Shown: positions 1 through 7,737 of the stretch, one piece after another
How the letters are laid out: every line of letters starts with the position of its first letter
Numbering within the stretch: the first letter of the stretch is position 1
Assembly (NCBI GenBank): GCA_937146805.1
Contig: CAKZRR010000051.1
Span: 1-35,762, forward strand
Reading direction: 5' to 3'
Length of the DNA: 35,762 bases
From: an uncultured Owenweeksia sp.
Lineage (GTDB): Bacteria > Bacteroidota > Bacteroidia > Flavobacteriales > Schleiferiaceae
Notes under the pieces: generated by a model
Database searches by the model: none
What the model saw: the letters and a program-made list of their open reading frames with translations, nothing else
Told to the model about the DNA's origin: nothing
Made by a program: the position numbers and the translations under genes

Positions 1-1
1 C

Positions 2-187
2 TTGTACTCCTATCACAACCGAATAAAACAACGCATTACCAATAACGAGCTGGTAAAGTTTGAATACCTCGAAAAGTACAAAAACATTTCACCTTGCCTA
101 ATGCTCTATTTTTCAACCGAACCCTACCTTAGGCCCATCCGTGAACATCGATTTGAAGAATATGAGGAAATTTTAAAAGGTTTTTAA
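2..187 (+). CDS. C-terminal end of an unknown protein (cut by window start)
   Basis: An open frame enters from the left edge and ends with TAA at 185-187, so about 61 C-terminal residues are visible. The first codon in frame is a TTG that could serve as a start, but the frame is open to the window edge and a longer gene is more likely. The piece is rich in charged and aromatic residues and contains a compact PCLMLYF stretch followed by EPYLRPIREHRFEEYEEIL. I do not recognise the family. No signal peptide or membrane segment is visible in this part. Confidence 0.45.
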   Translation: MYSYHNRIKQRITNNELVKFEYLEKYKNISPCLMLYFSTEPYLRPIREHRFEEYEEILKGF

Positions 188-497
188 TGATTACACCTAG
201 TTATTGGGTCTAAAAACCGTGTCTAAACTTTGGCTTAAAGTCTATAGTTTTTACATTAGTCCGAAAACCAACCAACCTAAATTGACGAACAGGCAATAGT
301 TCGTTATACAAAAAGGTACTTTGGAAGAGGTGTTAAATCCATGATATTTTAATTAGCGGACTGAAAGTTTGCTTCGTGAATAGAGAAAACAGCACATAAT
401 TGATTCCTTCGATGGAGGTTAAAATATTTATAGAAGCTAAAGTAGCTGCAATGAAATTGCTAGGCTTTAACCTCTAACTAGAAAATAAACAGTGAAA
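188..497. other. Non-coding stretch with a long inverted repeat
   Basis: About 300 bases with no convincing open frame on either strand. The left part (188-410) is plain AT-rich sequence with GTCTAAA occurring twice near 208-226; I see no promoter consensus in it. The right part (413-476) contains the inverted repeat described separately. No tRNA or known RNA family was recognised. Confidence 0.5.
413..476 (+). repeat. 11-bp inverted repeat enclosing smaller hairpins, upstream of a secreted-protein gene
   Basis: The arms TGGAGGTTAAA (413-423) and TTTAACCTCTA (466-476) pair over 11 positions, ten Watson-Crick and one G-T. The 42-base interior contains a second perfect hairpin, GCAAT-GAA-ATTGC (448-460), and an AGCT repeated at 435-438 and 444-447. 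The element ends 21 bases before the ATG at 498. It could be a structured 5' leader, a terminator of the upstream gene without a T tract, or a DNA-level repeat. The pairing is seen directly; the role is unknown. Confidence 0.4.
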
Positions 498-1175
498 ATG
501 AAAAGAATAAAATTAGTCTTCTTCATAGCTATTATATTGCCATTAACAGTTTATTCTCAAGTAAACGAGGTAGAGGATAGTTTGACTCATTACCTGAGAA
601 ATTTAAAAGTTATCAATGCCTGCCTTGATTCTAATCTTAACGCTGATTACAGGATTTTAGATGACCCCAAACTTCGTGATTTTTTTAGGCAAGTTGATTT
701 GAATGGAGATTATAAAATACAGAATAGCAGTAAGTTTAAGGAACTTGCTGACCTATTGAAAAGTGCGGAACGGGAGTCAACAAAGGCTTGTCTTTTACCA
801 ATTATTAGAGTTCTAGACCCTAACGCAAATGAGATATACAGAAGTAACTGCATGGTGTCCCCAAGAGTATTTCCGTTTACCAGTTACTGCGCGGAAGAAC
901 CCGTTCAATATTTAGTCTTGTTCTACCTTCATTTTACACAGGTCAATCCAATTAATTTAAAACAAAGAGAAGCCTTTTCCAAAATTGAGTTAACCAAGAA
1001 AGATTGTGATAAATATTATGTCTTATCTCAAGAGGATTATGCATTAATATATGAGAGGTATTATGTTTGGCTGAAACGAAAGTTGGATGGCAAAAAGCAA
1101 AAAAAGAACCCTCTTTCAGGCAGTAAATATAGATGGGTGGTTGAAGTTGAAAAAATGAAAAGTAAAATTCCTTAG
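498..1175 (+). CDS. Small secreted protein of unknown function
   Basis: A 225-residue protein with a clear N-terminal signal peptide: MKRIK, a hydrophobic core, then VYSQ as a likely cleavage region near residue 21. The mature part has five scattered cysteines and no motif that I recognise, so it is probably periplasmic or extracellular. ATG 498 is preferred because it puts the positive residues directly before the hydrophobic core; a GTG two codons upstream (492) is also possible. It stands alone, preceded by a structured non-coding stretch and facing the convergent MBL-fold gene. Function not known. Confidence 0.6.
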   Translation: MKRIKLVFFIAIILPLTVYSQVNEVEDSLTHYLRNLKVINACLDSNLNADYRILDDPKLRDFFRQVDLNGDYKIQNSSKFKELADLLKSAERESTKACLLPIIRVLDPNANEIYRSNCMVSPRVFPFTSYCAEEPVQYLVLFYLHFTQVNPINLKQREAFSKIELTKKDCDKYYVLSQEDYALIYERYYVWLKRKLDGKKQKKNPLSGSKYRWVVEVEKMKSKIP

Positions 1176-1210
1176 ACGTCATTTCTTTTTCAAAAAGCCG
1201 ATTCGCAGCA

Positions 1211-1972
1211 TTACACCTCCACCCTTAAACCATCGTAGGCCAAACTAATTCCTTTGGGTAAATCCAACACCACTTTTTTGTGCAAACCCATTTGGTGGCT
1301 AACATGGGTAAAAAAGGTTTGGGCTACCCCTAACTCCTGCGAAAGCTTAATGGCCTCTTGCAACGAAAAATGAGAATGATGGCTTTCCTTTCGCAAGGCG
1401 TTGAGCACCAAATATTCACTTCCCCTTATTTTATTCTGATTTTCTTCATCAATATAATTGGCATCTGTGATATAGGTAAAATCACCTATCCTAAAACCAA
1501 AAATAGGCAGTTGCCCGTGCATGGCCTTAATAGGGCTAATCTCAATATCTCCTATTACAAAGGGCTTCGTGGTCAAATCAAACAACCTAATCTGGGGTAT
1601 TCCCGGATAATCGGCATTATCAAATATATAGGCATATTGCTGTTTAAGCCTGGCCTGCACACGGTCGTTAGCGTATAAATCTACTGGCTTTTTATTCAAA
1701 AAGTTAAAGGCGCGCACATCATCCAGTCCCGCTGTATGGTCTTGATGTTCGTGGGTAAAAACTATGCCATCTAGCTTGATAACTCCTTCTCGTAACATCT
1801 GCTGCCTAAAGTCAGGCCCAGCATCTATGGCAATAGTGGTAGTGCTTGATTGCACCAATAAGGAGGAACGCAAACGCGCATCGTAGCTACTATTAGATTG
1901 GCATACTACACAAGTACAACCAATTACTGGAATTCCCTGTGAAGTGCCTGTTCCTAAAAAAGTGAATTTCAT
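1211..1972 (-). CDS. MBL-fold metallo-hydrolase, PhnP / cyclic-phosphodiesterase-like
   Basis: A metallo-beta-lactamase-fold hydrolase of 253 residues. The start at 1972 (MKFTFLGTGTSQG) is chosen because the family begins exactly with this beta strand and GTGTS loop; an in-frame ATG nine codons upstream (1999) is less likely. The metal motif HEHQDH lies at residues 74-79, and further His residues follow in AMHGQ and near the C terminus (THVSHQMG). A GCTCVVC cluster at residues 18-24 matches the extra zinc-binding cysteines typical of PhnP-like enzymes. PhnP cleaves phosphoribosyl 1,2-cyclic phosphate, but Bacteroidota homologues are usually not in phosphonate operons, and there is none here, so the substrate is uncertain. 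Probably cytosolic. Confidence 0.85.
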   Translation of the reverse strand: MKFTFLGTGTSQGIPVIGCTCVVCQSNSSYDARLRSSLLVQSSTTTIAIDAGPDFRQQMLREGVIKLDGIVFTHEHQDHTAGLDDVRAFNFLNKKPVDLYANDRVQARLKQQYAYIFDNADYPGIPQIRLFDLTTKPFVIGDIEISPIKAMHGQLPIFGFRIGDFTYITDANYIDEENQNKIRGSEYLVLNALRKESHHSHFSLQEAIKLSQELGVAQTFFTHVSHQMGLHKKVVLDLPKGISLAYDGLRVEV

Positions 1973-2072
1973 CAAAATATTTTCTCTTAAAAAGGCCAAA
2001 AAATTACGTTAAAAAAAGAACTTTGCCTGAGTTTCTTGTAATATTACTCAGAAATAACCCTAGTACCCAGTC

Positions 2073-3506
2073 ATGGAACGTATTATACTTTCTACCAGCC
2101 AAAAGGCTTTAAAAATAAACCTCAACGAAAACATTTACGGAACCTTTGCCGAGATAGGCGCAGGGCAAGAAGTGGTTCGTCATTTTTTTAGAACGGGTGG
2201 AGCCTCGGGCACCATTGCTAAAACAATGAGTGCTTACGATAAAGACTTTAGCGATGCCATTTACGGTACAGAGGAAGATGGACGCTATGTTACAGAATCG
2301 CGCTTACGCAAGATGATTGAGCATGAGTATCATTTAATTGAGCAACGTTTAAGTAGAAAAAAGAATCCCAACCGTTGCTATTTTGCCTTTTCAGATACGG
2401 TTGCTACCATCAATTTTACCAAAAAATTTAAAGGCCACGGCTGGATGGGACTTCGTTTTCAGTTGGACCCAAAAGAGGAACCGAATGATGTGATTTTTCA
2501 CATTAGAATGAAAGAAGAAGAGGCTTATTTACAACAGGAAACTATTGGTATTTTAGGAGTAAACCTTATTTACGGTTGTTTTCATATCCGCAACAACCCT
2601 GAGGAGTTACTACGCTCGCTGTACGACAACATTGCCAAGTACAAAATAGAGATAGACATGGTACACTTTGAAGGCCCTGCCTTTGAAGCGGTGGATAACC
2701 GACTAATGTCTTTACAGCTTATTAAAAACGGCATGACGGATGCGGTGATTTTTGGCCCAGAAGGGAAAAATATTTTACCAGCAGCTTTGCTTTACAAAAA
2801 GAATATTTTGGCTTTGCGTGGAAGTTTTAGGCCCGCAACCAAGGTAAACTTGGATATGATTAAAACCGGCTACAGTAACTTTATTAAAGAGCGAAAGGTA
2901 GATCGTGAAAAGCTGGTGGTGCTGTTTGAAATTACATTAAATAACCTAAAATCGGAAGGGGAAATTGACGAGCAAGACTTTTTAGATAGAGCCGAAATTT
3001 TATGTTCATTAGGACAAACCGTATTAATATCTAACCACCAAGAGTATTACAAGCTGGTAGAATATTTTTCGAGGTACACCGAAGAGCGTATGGGGCTTAT
3101 TATGGGCGTTACCAACCTCTTAGAGCTTTTTGATGGCAAGTACTACCGTAGTTTAAAAGGGGGCATTTTAGAAGCCTTTGGTATTTTATACTCTACTGAT
3201 TTAAAGCTATATGTATATCCCTCTCAACCTACCACCGAAAGTAAAATTGAAGATTCTACCAGCATCAAAATTCATCCAAGGTTTAAACCTTTGTATGACT
3301 TTTTGATATCTAACCGAAGGATTATTGATATTGAGGATTACGATCCAGAAATTTTACAAATATTTTCGCGCGATATTCTGCGTAAAATACGCAATGGCGA
3401 AAAAGGCTGGGAGTATGCACTCCCTGCTTTTGTAGATAATTTAATTCGTGAAAAAGGCTTGTTTGGTTACAGTGCCAAAACTGGTGAATTGAAAGAGAAG
3501 GAATAA
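2073..3506 (+). CDS. Conserved protein of unknown function (about 480 aa)
   Basis: A 477-residue soluble protein with no signal peptide or membrane segments. The N terminus contains TFAEIGAGQEVVRHFFRTGG and AGTIAK-like segments (SGTIAKTMSAYD) that I associate with a conserved bacterial family found in Bacteroidota and some other phyla; database names for that family are inconsistent and I do not trust them. No catalytic motif of a known enzyme class is evident. It stands alone, divergent from the MBL-fold gene and convergent with the cysteine desulfurase. The ATG at 2073 is the only early start that keeps the conserved N-terminal segment. The gene is surely real, judging by its length and composition; the function is unknown. 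Confidence 0.8.
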   Translation: MERIILSTSQKALKINLNENIYGTFAEIGAGQEVVRHFFRTGGASGTIAKTMSAYDKDFSDAIYGTEEDGRYVTESRLRKMIEHEYHLIEQRLSRKKNPNRCYFAFSDTVATINFTKKFKGHGWMGLRFQLDPKEEPNDVIFHIRMKEEEAYLQQETIGILGVNLIYGCFHIRNNPEELLRSLYDNIAKYKIEIDMVHFEGPAFEAVDNRLMSLQLIKNGMTDAVIFGPEGKNILPAALLYKKNILALRGSFRPATKVNLDMIKTGYSNFIKERKVDREKLVVLFEITLNNLKSEGEIDEQDFLDRAEILCSLGQTVLISNHQEYYKLVEYFSRYTEERMGLIMGVTNLLELFDGKYYRSLKGGILEAFGILYSTDLKLYVYPSQPTTESKIEDSTSIKIHPRFKPLYDFLISNRRIIDIEDYDPEILQIFSRDILRKIRNGEKGWEYALPAFVDNLIREKGLFGYSAKTGELKEKE

Positions 3507-3534
3507 AAACCTAAAATACGTAGCACTTGCAAAA

Positions 3535-3574
3535 GCAAGCAGCAACTTATAAAGTTACCGCTTGCTGTGCTTGC
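3535..3574 (+). terminator. Possible terminator hairpin between convergent genes
   Basis: GCAAGCAGCAA (3535-3545) pairs with TTGCTGTGCTTGC (3562-3574) over 11 bp with a two-base bulge, followed by AATTCTTTTAAT. A second, shorter hairpin, CTTGC-AAAA-GCAAG (3526-3539), overlaps its left arm. It lies 29 bases after the stop at 3506 and reaches into the end of the convergent cysteine desulfurase gene. The T tract is weak. Confidence 0.3.
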
Positions 3575-4716
3575 AATTCTTTTAATACATCCATCACATA
3601 ATCCAGCTCCTCTTGGGTATTGTTCTTTCCAATAGAAAAACGAACAATAGGATCTGTATTTTCAGGATCGATTGCACTAATAACATGCGAACCTTTACTA
3701 CTACCGCTGGAACAGGCACTGCCACCACTGGCGGCAATTCCGTTCATATCTAAACTAAATAAATGCATTCCGCCACTAGGCAAACTGGGTAAACTTACGC
3801 TTAACACAGTACAAAGGCTACGATCTAAATCCGCACTTAAGCCATTAAAATACACCCCTTCCATTTCGTTTTTTAAGCGACCAATAAAATACTCTTTTAA
3901 AGCTACAATACGGTTATTCTCTTCTTCCATACTTTCGATAGAAAGTTGCAAAGCCTTATGCATACCTGCTATACCCAGTAAGTTTTCGGTACCACCGCGT
4001 TTACCTCTTTCTTGCGAACCTCCGTTAATAAACGGTGCTTGCTTTAAGCCGCTGTTTACATACATAAAGCCCACCCCCTTAGGGCCGTAAAACTTATGGG
4101 CCGAAGCCGCTAAAAAATCAATATTTAGCTCTTGTAAATCCAAGACATGATGCCCCATGGTTTGAACCGTATCCGTATGAAAATAAGCAGAATATGTCTT
4201 ACACATATCCCCCACCCTTTTTAAATCTAAAAAGTTACCTACCTCATTATTGGCATGCATTAAGGTTACCAAAGTGGGCTCACCATCCTTCAATAAACTC
4301 TCTAAATGGTTGTAATCTATCTCACCTTTATCCAGCAAATTTACCAGCTCTACCTTTACATCAAAACAGCTCCCCACTGCCTCAGCCGTATGCAATACCG
4401 CATGGTGCTCTAAAGGGGAAGTAATAATTCGAGTTACGCCTAAATCTCTTACAGCACAATTAAGCGCTGTATTATCGGCTTCGGTACCACCTGCCGTAAA
4501 AACAATCTCCATAGGCGAGCAGTTTAAACTTTCGGCAATGTATTTACGAGCACCTTCCAAAATACCCTTGGAGGTTCTTCCAAATTGATGGGTAGAAGAT
4601 GGATTACCGTAAGGACCATTAATGGCTTCTATCATGTATTCTTTAACCTCTTCACGCAAAGGCGTAGTAGCGGCATTATCTAAATACACTTTCATTATTT
4701 TTTTTGAATCACTCAT
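3547..4716 (-). CDS. Cysteine desulfurase (NifS/IscS family)
   Basis: A PLP-dependent class V aminotransferase-fold enzyme that removes sulfur from cysteine, giving alanine and a protein persulfide for Fe-S cluster or thio-cofactor assembly. Visible motifs: YLDNAATTPL near the N terminus, HANNEVG at about 154-160, the PLP lysine in SAHKFYGPKG (K208), RGGTEN at about 240, and the catalytic cysteine C335 in GGSACSSGS. Length 389 fits the family. The start could also be the ATG at 4695 (MKVYLDNAATT), which is where many homologues begin. A -7 promoter element lies at 4739-4746. No scaffold or other Fe-S gene is next to it, so the exact pathway is open. Confidence 0.92.
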   Translation of the reverse strand: MSDSKKIMKVYLDNAATTPLREEVKEYMIEAINGPYGNPSSTHQFGRTSKGILEGARKYIAESLNCSPMEIVFTAGGTEADNTALNCAVRDLGVTRIITSPLEHHAVLHTAEAVGSCFDVKVELVNLLDKGEIDYNHLESLLKDGEPTLVTLMHANNEVGNFLDLKRVGDMCKTYSAYFHTDTVQTMGHHVLDLQELNIDFLAASAHKFYGPKGVGFMYVNSGLKQAPFINGGSQERGKRGGTENLLGIAGMHKALQLSIESMEEENNRIVALKEYFIGRLKNEMEGVYFNGLSADLDRSLCTVLSVSLPSLPSGGMHLFSLDMNGIAASGGSACSSGSSKGSHVISAIDPENTDPIVRFSIGKNNTQEELDYVMDVLKELQAQQAVTL

Positions 4717-4738
4717 TTCAAAACATTGTTAGGGCTGG

Positions 4739-4746
4739 CAAAAGTA
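4739..4746 (-). promoter_or_regulatory. Bacteroidota -7 promoter element for the cysteine desulfurase
   Basis: Reading on the minus strand this is TACTTTTG, a full match to the Bacteroidota -7 consensus TAnnTTTG. Transcription would begin about 6 bases downstream, giving a leader of about 16 bases to the ATG at 4716 or 37 to that at 4695. No good -33 TTG is seen at 17-21 bases. Confidence 0.4.
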
Positions 4747-4762
4747 TTTAATTGCCGCTATA

Positions 4763-6160
4763 TTAATCTTGTAGGTTAGCCGCCATTTGGTTAAATAAGT
4801 TTACAAACTCATTACCCAGCTCGGTAGCCCTATCGGGCGATTTTGCCTCAGTGTACACTCTAATAATCGGTTCGGTATTCGATTTTCGTAAGTGTACCCA
4901 TTCATCCGCAAAATCTATTTTCACGCCATCAATAGTAGAAATATTCTCGTGGCTAAATTTAGCCTCTGCTTGTTTTAATAGTCCATCCACATCCATTCCC
5001 GCACTAAGCTGAATTTTATTCTTAGCCATAAAGTATTGTGGGTACGATGCTCTTAACTCACTCATTTTTTTACCACAGGTTGCTAAATGCGAAAGCACCA
5101 GAGCCACCCCTACCAGCGAATCGCGGCCGTAATGTAAGTCGGGTAAAATAACGCCTCCATTTCCTTCACCTCCCAAAACAGCTTGCTCCTCTTTCATGGT
5201 AGTTACCACATTTACCTCGCCCACGGCACTGGCAAAATACGATTGTCCGTTTTGTTGAGCCAAATCGCGCAAAGCACGACTGCTGGATAAATTACTCACC
5301 ACAGCGCCTGGTTTTTTAGGAAGTAAATAATCGGCACAAGCCACCAAGGTATATTCTTCGCCAAACATTTTTCCATCTTCTGATATCAAGGCTAATCTAT
5401 CTACATCAGGGTCAACCACCACACCTAAATCACATGACTTTTCACTTACCGTTTTCATGATTTCCGATAAATGCTCTTCCAATGGCTCGGGGTTATGTGG
5501 AAACTGCCCATTGGGCTCACAATAAATCTTTTCTATTTGGCTTACGCCTAATCGCTTTAGTACATACGGAATAGCTATTCCACCACTCGAATTAACAGCA
5601 TCTACCGCCACCCTAAAATTGGCCTTGGTAATAGCCTCCACATCAATGTAGGGCAAAGCTAAAATAGCATCCACATGTTTTTCTAAAGCATCGCTCAACG
5701 TTTTTACCGAACCTAAATCAGCTACTTCCGCAAACGTGAAGTTATCGGCCGCAGCCAAGTCTAATATTTTTTGACCTTCAGCAGCATTCAAAAATTCACC
5801 TTTATGGTTTAATAGCTTAAGAGCATTCCATTGTACTGGGTTATGCGATGCCGTTAATATAATTCCACCTTGAGCCTCTTCAAAAACCACCGCCATCTCT
5901 ACAGTAGGCGTAGTTGACAAACCCGCATCTAAAACATTAATTCCTAAACCTATTAAGGTATTCTGCACCAAAGCTTGAATCATAGGACCTGATGGGCGGG
6001 CATCGCGACCTAAAACCACCGTGCATTGGCTACCATATTCCCCTTTTAGCCAAGTTCCGTATGCGGCTGCAAACTTCACAGCGTCTAATGGTGTCAGGTT
6101 GTCAGCAACCTTACCACCTATGGTTCCACGTATTCCTGATATCGATTTTATAAGTGTCAT
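4763..6160 (-). CDS. glmM: Phosphoglucosamine mutase GlmM
   Basis: Converts glucosamine-6-phosphate to glucosamine-1-phosphate, the step leading to UDP-GlcNAc for peptidoglycan and lipid A; cytosolic. The alpha-D-phosphohexomutase signatures are all present in 465 residues: GIRG at 9-12, the phospho-serine loop TASHNP with S105, the metal loop DPDVDR at 250-255, the sugar-binding GGEGNGG, and the phosphate-binding RKSNTEP near the C terminus. The GGEGNGG loop and overall length favour GlmM over phosphomannomutase or phosphoglucomutase, though this cannot be settled by eye. It ends 46 bases before the cysteine desulfurase start, on the same strand, and has its own -7 element at 6194-6201. Confidence 0.88.
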   Translation of the reverse strand: MTLIKSISGIRGTIGGKVADNLTPLDAVKFAAAYGTWLKGEYGSQCTVVLGRDARPSGPMIQALVQNTLIGLGINVLDAGLSTTPTVEMAVVFEEAQGGIILTASHNPVQWNALKLLNHKGEFLNAAEGQKILDLAAADNFTFAEVADLGSVKTLSDALEKHVDAILALPYIDVEAITKANFRVAVDAVNSSGGIAIPYVLKRLGVSQIEKIYCEPNGQFPHNPEPLEEHLSEIMKTVSEKSCDLGVVVDPDVDRLALISEDGKMFGEEYTLVACADYLLPKKPGAVVSNLSSSRALRDLAQQNGQSYFASAVGEVNVVTTMKEEQAVLGGEGNGGVILPDLHYGRDSLVGVALVLSHLATCGKKMSELRASYPQYFMAKNKIQLSAGMDVDGLLKQAEAKFSHENISTIDGVKIDFADEWVHLRKSNTEPIIRVYTEAKSPDRATELGNEFVNLFNQMAANLQD

Positions 6161-6193
6161 TCAGTATTTTTTCTTGATTTTAAGCAATGCTGG

Positions 6194-6201
6194 CAAAGAT
6201 A
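6194..6201 (-). promoter_or_regulatory. Bacteroidota -7 promoter element for glmM
   Basis: Minus-strand TATCTTTG, a full match to TAnnTTTG, 33 bases before the ATG of glmM. No -33 TTG at the preferred distance; the nearest is 15 bases away. Confidence 0.4.
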
Positions 6202-6318
6202 GAAAAGAGACCCTGCCAATAAAGTAAAAACCTTTTGTTAATTAATTTGTGAAAAATAGGGTACATGGCGCAGAATTTGCCACGTTACTATTAAATAATT
6301 TAGGTAAAACTTGTTGCC

Positions 6319-7725
6319 ATGTTAGAAAACGATGAAAACGGAGAATTTGAAAATCGCAAAGAAGTGGTTTCTAGGTTTCAACAGATGATTTCTAGCAATC
6401 AGGAATGGTTTTTTGATGTAGCTGAATTTGAAAACTTGGCAGATCACTTTTTTGTAAAAAGTGATTTTAAAATGATGGTGAAGTCTCTAGAGCTTGCCAA
6501 CAAGCTTCATCCACAAAATAGTGACCTTTTATTGCAATTAGCCGAAGCTTACGCTTCCGTTAATAGAATAGACAAGGCAGAAATTTGTTTACGAAAAATA
6601 TCAGATTTAGACCCGAACAACTCGGAAGTGTATATGTGCTATGGCCATATTTACAGCAAAAAAGGCAAACACACTTTAGCTATTAGCTATTTTAAAAAGG
6701 CCTTACAACTAAGCAAATATCCCGAAGATACTTGGGCCATGCTGGCCAACGAATATCAAATGGTTAGAAATTTTGATTTAGCCTTGAAATACCACAGACT
6801 TATTTTGGAAAACGATGCCAGTAATGAAGTGGCTGCTTTTAATGCGGCACTTTGTTTTGATATGCTCGAAAAAAATAAGGAAGCCATTCAGTTTTTCAAC
6901 AAAATAATTGATTTAGACCCCTACAACGAAAGTGCATGGTACCATGTTGGTACTTTTTATTCTAAAGACAAAAATTACGATTCGGCTTTAAACGCAATGG
7001 ATTTTTGCCTAGCTATTGATGACTACTTTTTAGCAGCATATTTTGAGAAAGGCCGCATTTACGAACGCACTTTTAGATATCAGGAAGCCGTTGAGACCTA
7101 CCTTTCTAGTTTAGATTTTGAAGGCGATACAGGCTATACTTTTTACAAAGTAGGTATTTGCTATGTCAATCTCTTTAAGCCGCATAAAGCGCTTAGCTAT
7201 TTGCTTAAAGCGGTAAACGAAGATCCCATGCTGGACGAAGCTTTTTACGAGCTGGCCTTACTAAAAGATGAGCAAAAAGCTTGGCAAGAAGCCATTCACT
7301 ATATTGATAAAGCCGTTGAAATTAGTCCAGAAAATACCGATTACCTTTTTACGGCTGCCGAAGTGTATAAAAGAGCTGGGATGCTTAATGAGGCTGAAGG
7401 TTTTTACAGCAAATTGATTGAACTGGGTTTTGTAGAAGCCAATGTATTTATTGACTATGCCGAACTTCTCTTTGATTTGTGTGAGTTTGAGCTAGGAATG
7501 AGCACACTTTACCAAGGCATTCAAGCCAACCCTACCTCAGCCGATATGAACTACCGAATTGCTGGCTACCTTTATAAACTAGACGAAAAAGACGAGGCCG
7601 TAATTTACTTTAAGAAAGGTTTGAGTCTTGATGCCGATAGACGATTTTTCTTTTTTGAGCTATTTCCAAAATTGCAAAAAGAAACGCTCTTGCAGGATGC
7701 CATTATTGCACAGGGTTTAATATAA
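6319..7725 (+). CDS. Tetratricopeptide repeat protein
   Basis: A 468-residue protein made almost wholly of TPR units of about 34 residues from about residue 40 to 440, for example the segments ending in LDPNNSEVYMCYGHIYSKKG and the unit around DLDPYNESAWYHVG. There is no signal peptide or membrane segment, so it is probably cytosolic. TPR proteins act as binding scaffolds; the partner cannot be read from the sequence. It is the last plus-strand gene before the pigment cluster and converges with the halogenase-like gene with only 12 bases between stops. Just before its ATG lies a 12-base sequence also present upstream of the cluster's main operon (see findings). Confidence 0.88.
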   Translation: MLENDENGEFENRKEVVSRFQQMISSNQEWFFDVAEFENLADHFFVKSDFKMMVKSLELANKLHPQNSDLLLQLAEAYASVNRIDKAEICLRKISDLDPNNSEVYMCYGHIYSKKGKHTLAISYFKKALQLSKYPEDTWAMLANEYQMVRNFDLALKYHRLILENDASNEVAAFNAALCFDMLEKNKEAIQFFNKIIDLDPYNESAWYHVGTFYSKDKNYDSALNAMDFCLAIDDYFLAAYFEKGRIYERTFRYQEAVETYLSSLDFEGDTGYTFYKVGICYVNLFKPHKALSYLLKAVNEDPMLDEAFYELALLKDEQKAWQEAIHYIDKAVEISPENTDYLFTAAEVYKRAGMLNEAEGFYSKLIELGFVEANVFIDYAELLFDLCEFELGMSTLYQGIQANPTSADMNYRIAGYLYKLDEKDEAVIYFKKGLSLDADRRFFFFELFPKLQKETLLQDAIIAQGLI

Positions 7726-7737
7726 TGTTGATAGGTC

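Noticed and set aside
413-476. Integron attC site, because of GTTAAAA and CTTTAAC at the arms
   Set aside because: The order is the reverse of attC (RYYYAAC should come first and GTTRRRY last), the interior is too short for a cassette, and no integrase is in the window.
1184-1200. CTTTTTCAAAAAG palindrome as a terminator between convergent genes
   Set aside because: A folded hairpin would have at most four or five A-T-rich pairs and no following T tract; too weak to claim.
3620-4090. A 156-codon open frame on the plus strand
   Set aside because: It is antisense to the cysteine desulfurase, whose catalytic motifs are intact in the same DNA; the translation is proline- and leucine-rich without recognisable features.
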